DNA of 64,000 bases, taken from NCBI GenBank assembly GCA_038206235.1, contig JBBRBB010000022.1, positions 9,914-73,913 on the forward strand, given 5' to 3'. Position 1 is the stretch's first letter; each line of letters starts with the position of its first letter. Made by a program: the position numbers and the translations under genes. Positions 61,584-64,000 of the stretch are shown here, in pieces. The notes beneath the pieces are model-generated. The model saw only the letters and a program-made list of their open reading frames with translations. It was not told the DNA's origin and did no database searches. The DNA is from JBBRBB01 sp038206235 (GTDB taxonomy: Bacteria; Bacteroidota; Bacteroidia; Chitinophagales; Chitinophagaceae).

Positions 61584-62351
61584 TCAATCTTTTAACCTGA
61601 ATGAAAAACCTGTGCTGATAAAAAAGTCTGGTGAAGATGGTAACAGTCCAATACCCCCGGAAATATCAAGCAGTAAATTTTGGCGAAGTAAAAAAGTAAT
61701 GCCGGCATCGAAGCGGTGATCTGCCCTTTTCTGTTGTGATGCAAAGCCATAGATTTCTGCGAAACAGCCTGTTTTTTCTGTAACCGAAAAACCCGTGGTG
61801 AGCGTATAAATAAAAATTGGCTCAGCGGAAAACCCATCCCATTCTGCACCAAGGTTGTACCCTAAAGAAAATTTCCGGCTTAATGTATGCTGCATGCTAA
61901 ACCGGAAAGATGGTGCAAGATACATAAGCTGTTTGCCGGGAGAAGCTAATTCAGGAATAGCCACATTACCCAAAAAAGAAGTTGCCGGCACAATGCCTTT
62001 TTCATCGAGTAATCTTGTTTTAAAACCTATCCTCAGCGGCTCTATGCCGGATGATGTGATATTATTTGTTTTTATTCCTGAGTTTTCCGTAATAAGGCGT
62101 AATTCAAAATTATTATTCACTCCATATTTTAGTAATATGCCGGGATATACGACAGATGAATTGAATTTGTCCTCTTGTTCATAAAGCAAGCCTGTTTCAA
62201 TCTGAAAATGTGCTTTTTGAACAGTAAAAGGAGTCTCTGTTTGATCGGGCCTGTCTGCCTGAACAGGTTGCACCTGCTGAGCTTTGACCACCTGCGAAAA
62301 CAAAAAAAAATATATTAGCAAAATAATATTTCTAAAATAATTTTTGCCCAT
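61584..62351 (-). CDS. Outer-membrane protein of the phenol-degradation MetA type
   Basis: This 255-residue exported barrel protein has a signal peptide ending near QVVKAQ. The mature start QADRPDQTETPFTVQKAHFQIE is the hallmark of the putative MetA-pathway outer-membrane transporter family, seen here as DRPDQTETPFTV. Alternating aromatic strands follow to the final ISTGFSFRL. These barrels are common in Bacteroidota and rarely linked to phenol use. Function is unknown. It is monocistronic. Confidence 0.75.
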   Translation of the reverse strand: MGKNYFRNIILLIYFFLFSQVVKAQQVQPVQADRPDQTETPFTVQKAHFQIETGLLYEQEDKFNSSVVYPGILLKYGVNNNFELRLITENSGIKTNNITSSGIEPLRIGFKTRLLDEKGIVPATSFLGNVAIPELASPGKQLMYLAPSFRFSMQHTLSRKFSLGYNLGAEWDGFSAEPIFIYTLTTGFSVTEKTGCFAEIYGFASQQKRADHRFDAGITFLLRQNLLLDISGGIGLLPSSPDFFISTGFSFRLKD

Positions 62352-62527
62352 CTAAATAAAATTTTAGACAAATCTAAAAAAAAGAGCACAGAGTTGAAAT
62401 ATTATATTTTGATAGAATGAGATAAGATTGTTGGAGTAAGAACCAAGATTGGAAACAGAGACTCAAGCTATGGACAGAAAACAGTAAGATTAATATGTCG
62501 CTTTAGCAGAAAGAATATTTTTACATC

Positions 62528-63589
62528 ATGGCTTCTCTGCAAACAGGAACAGGTTTATATAAACAAGTTATTATTACGGAAACGAAGCAAGAAGTTCCCG
62601 GCGTAAAGACTTTTGTATTACAGGAACAGGAGGAAAAAATTTCTTATAAGCCCGGTCAATATTTAACCTTCGTTCATAAATTAAATAACCAGGAAGTGAG
62701 AAGGTCTTACTCTATCACTTCTTCACCGGTTTTGAATGAGCCGATAAGTATTCTTGTAAAACGAATTGAAAATGGTTTCTTCTCCCGCCAGCTTGTTGAT
62801 TACGCAAAACCCGGCGATGTTTTAACTACAACAGGAGCCGGAGGTTTTTTCATTCTGCCTGAAAATATTCAGCACTATAAGCAACTGTTTTTTCTTGCCG
62901 CAGGTAGTGGCATTTCTCCCATATATTCTTTACTTAAAATCGTGCTGTATTCATTTCCTCATATCTCTGCTGTACTTATATACAGCAACAAGTCACCGGC
63001 AAAAACAATTTTTCGTAAACCTCTGCAGTTACTGGCAAAGCAATTCAGCAACCGGTTCCAACTGCAATTTTTGTTTAGTAATGTAAAGGATATTTCTAAA
63101 GGTCGTTTACACAAAGATTTTTTTAATTCTTTGCTGAATCATTATTCGCTTGCTGCATATAAAGAAACTTTATTTTACATCTGCGGACCGCAATCGTATA
63201 TGCGTATGTGCACCTACACCTTGCAGGAAGCAGATGTGCCCAAACAAAATATTAAAAAAGAAGATTTTGCAATTCAGCGATTGGTGCCCGCTACAGCCAT
63301 GCCGCCGGATAAAGAGCCGCATCATGTAACCATAAAGTTTGGAGGAAAGCAGTATCGTTTTCAGTCGCAGTATCCAAAGTCTATTTTACAAACCGCCAAA
63401 GAGCAGGGCTTTGCGCTGCCATATAGCTGCGAAACCGGCAGGTGTGGAAGCTGTGCAGCAAATTGCGTTAAAGGTTCTGTATGGTTATCGTATAATGAAG
63501 TGCTTACAGAAATTGATATTGCAAAAGGTATTACGCTTACTTGTGTTGGTTACCCGGTGAATGGTGATGTGGTTCTGGAGATTGGGTGA
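62528..63589 (+). CDS. Flavin/2Fe-2S oxidoreductase (PaaE/Hmp-reductase-like)
   Basis: This 353-residue electron-transfer protein has three domains. The FAD domain (1-105) has RRSYSITSSP. The NAD(P)H domain (about 110-235) has LAAGSGISPIYSLL and FYICGPQSYM. The C-terminal plant-type 2Fe-2S domain (about 265-353) has SCETGRCGSCAANC, the last cysteine being in LTCVGYP. This order matches phenylacetyl-CoA oxygenase reductase (PaaE) and similar reductases. Oxygenase partners are absent. It is cytosolic and probably reduces an unlinked oxygenase or desaturase. Confidence 0.9.
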   Translation: MASLQTGTGLYKQVIITETKQEVPGVKTFVLQEQEEKISYKPGQYLTFVHKLNNQEVRRSYSITSSPVLNEPISILVKRIENGFFSRQLVDYAKPGDVLTTTGAGGFFILPENIQHYKQLFFLAAGSGISPIYSLLKIVLYSFPHISAVLIYSNKSPAKTIFRKPLQLLAKQFSNRFQLQFLFSNVKDISKGRLHKDFFNSLLNHYSLAAYKETLFYICGPQSYMRMCTYTLQEADVPKQNIKKEDFAIQRLVPATAMPPDKEPHHVTIKFGGKQYRFQSQYPKSILQTAKEQGFALPYSCETGRCGSCAANCVKGSVWLSYNEVLTEIDIAKGITLTCVGYPVNGDVVLEIG

Positions 63590-63606
63590 ATATTTATGAT
63601 GGTTTA

Positions 63607-63804
63607 TTAATTGCCGCCTCCGCCATGTCCGTCATGACCGCAGGTATGGCCATTGTTATCGGAGCTTTGTGTTTCTGAATTAGAAGTATTAGCAGTGGAA
63701 GCTTTATTTTTTTGAGTTGACGGCGATTTTACATCTTTAGAGCAACCGGTGATAAGTGCAAAGCATATAGTGCAAATGAAGCCGTGTAGAATTAGCTTTT
63801 TCAT
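63607..63804 (-). CDS. Small His/Gly-tailed lipoprotein
   Basis: This 65-residue lipoprotein has the signal MKKLILHGFICTICFALITGC, with the lipidated Cys in LITGC. The mature part is polar and Ser/Thr/Asn-rich. It ends in a HTCGHDGHGGGGN tail with three His and one Cys, which could bind metal ions such as copper, zinc or nickel. An upstream in-frame ATG at 63825 is less suitable. It is convergent with the reductase gene. No family is recognised. Confidence 0.6.
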   Translation of the reverse strand: MKKLILHGFICTICFALITGCSKDVKSPSTQKNKASTANTSNSETQSSDNNGHTCGHDGHGGGGN

Positions 63805-63878
63805 ATTCGGTGTATTTAAGTTCAAAGTTTAAAAATAAATTTTCATTTTTCCAAGGGGCGCATCCCAAATTGTCGCAC

Positions 63879-64000
63879 TTATCCTGTTTGTTTCAAATTG
63901 GTATGCTTAAAATTTGTTTTAACCAACTGTATAACGTTGTCCCACTTTTCATTCATATAGGTTACTCTAAGATTAAGCATGTTTTGTGCACCAATACTGC
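63879..64000 (-). CDS. Right-edge partial gene (C-terminal fragment)
   Basis: The minus strand is open from the window edge to a TAA at 63879-63881, about 40 codons. It includes VTYMNEKWDNVIQLVKTNF and a basic tail. The composition is protein-like, but the piece is too short to assign. The 5' part lies outside the window. Confidence 0.35.
   Translation of the reverse strand, partial: SIGAQNMLNLRVTYMNEKWDNVIQLVKTNFKHTNLKQTG

Noticed and set aside
1..64000. tRNA, rRNA, tmRNA or riboswitch genes
   Set aside because: No cloverleaf-like or other recognisable conserved RNA sequence was found by eye; a covariance-model scan would be decisive.

Overview
The window is a stretch of chromosome from a member of the Bacteroidota, most likely a Chitinophagaceae-like lineage. 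The DNA is AT-rich. Several genes are preceded by the Bacteroidota -7 promoter motif TAnnTTTG, and Shine-Dalgarno sequences are weak. Lineage-typical genes include a GT117/DUF2723 membrane glycosyltransferase, a DUF6089-like outer-membrane barrel, Bat (aerotolerance) proteins, a type IX secretion C-terminal sorting domain, and the cyoE/cox3/cox3/cox4/SCO oxidase set. I found no rRNA, tRNA, CRISPR array or intact insertion sequence.

Layout. 0-4.4 kb: phzF and GT117 (minus). 4.5-7.7 kb: a small lipoprotein, a methylcrotonyl-CoA-carboxylase-type carboxyltransferase and a Xre/RES toxin-antitoxin pair. 7.8-19.9 kb: enoyl-CoA hydratase, a sortilin-type propeller protein, DNA polymerase I, a DUF3052-like protein, an M48 lipoprotein, an orphan OmpR-type regulator, glycine C-acetyltransferase and an M23 peptidase. 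20-23.6 kb: alaS followed by a hicAB cassette, a second diverged copy of the alaS 3' end, and a fused, stop-interrupted hicB/hicA relic. 23.7-38.5 kb: envelope and housekeeping genes (tandem-PDZ protein, TatA, GatA, lytic transglycosylase, metallophosphoesterase, SurA-like isomerase, RND adaptor, class A beta-lactamase-like hydrolase, glycosyltransferase, aminotransferase, OM barrel, acetyltransferase, lactonase). 38.6-44.5 kb: an M16 peptidase, palindromic repeats and a partial Bat operon. 44.5-46.3 kb: a decayed restriction-modification module. 46.4-52 kb: transporters, DedA and a DUF433/DUF5615 pair. 52-59.4 kb: the oxidase assembly cluster, interrupted by a sigma-factor pair and by galK plus a cupredoxin gene. 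59.5-61.2 kb: a decay zone with octamer repeats and pseudogenes. 61.2-64 kb: Smr protein, OM protein, a flavin/2Fe-2S reductase and a lipoprotein.

Most of the window is ordinary core genome. The unusual material lies in small accessory patches. The clearest is the alaS/hicAB junction. There, 118 bp of the alaS 3' end recur 590 bp downstream with mostly synonymous differences, as expected if a toxin-antitoxin cassette entered the 3' end of a core gene and restored it with a foreign allele. The second is a MjaI-like restriction-modification module. Its methyltransferase carries a C-terminal staphylococcal-nuclease-like domain without the usual catalytic residues, and both methyltransferase (frameshift) and nuclease (apparent internal deletion) look broken. 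Further notes cover octamer repeat arrays, one of which supplies the N-terminus of a Bat protein, palindromic repeats and several gene relics.
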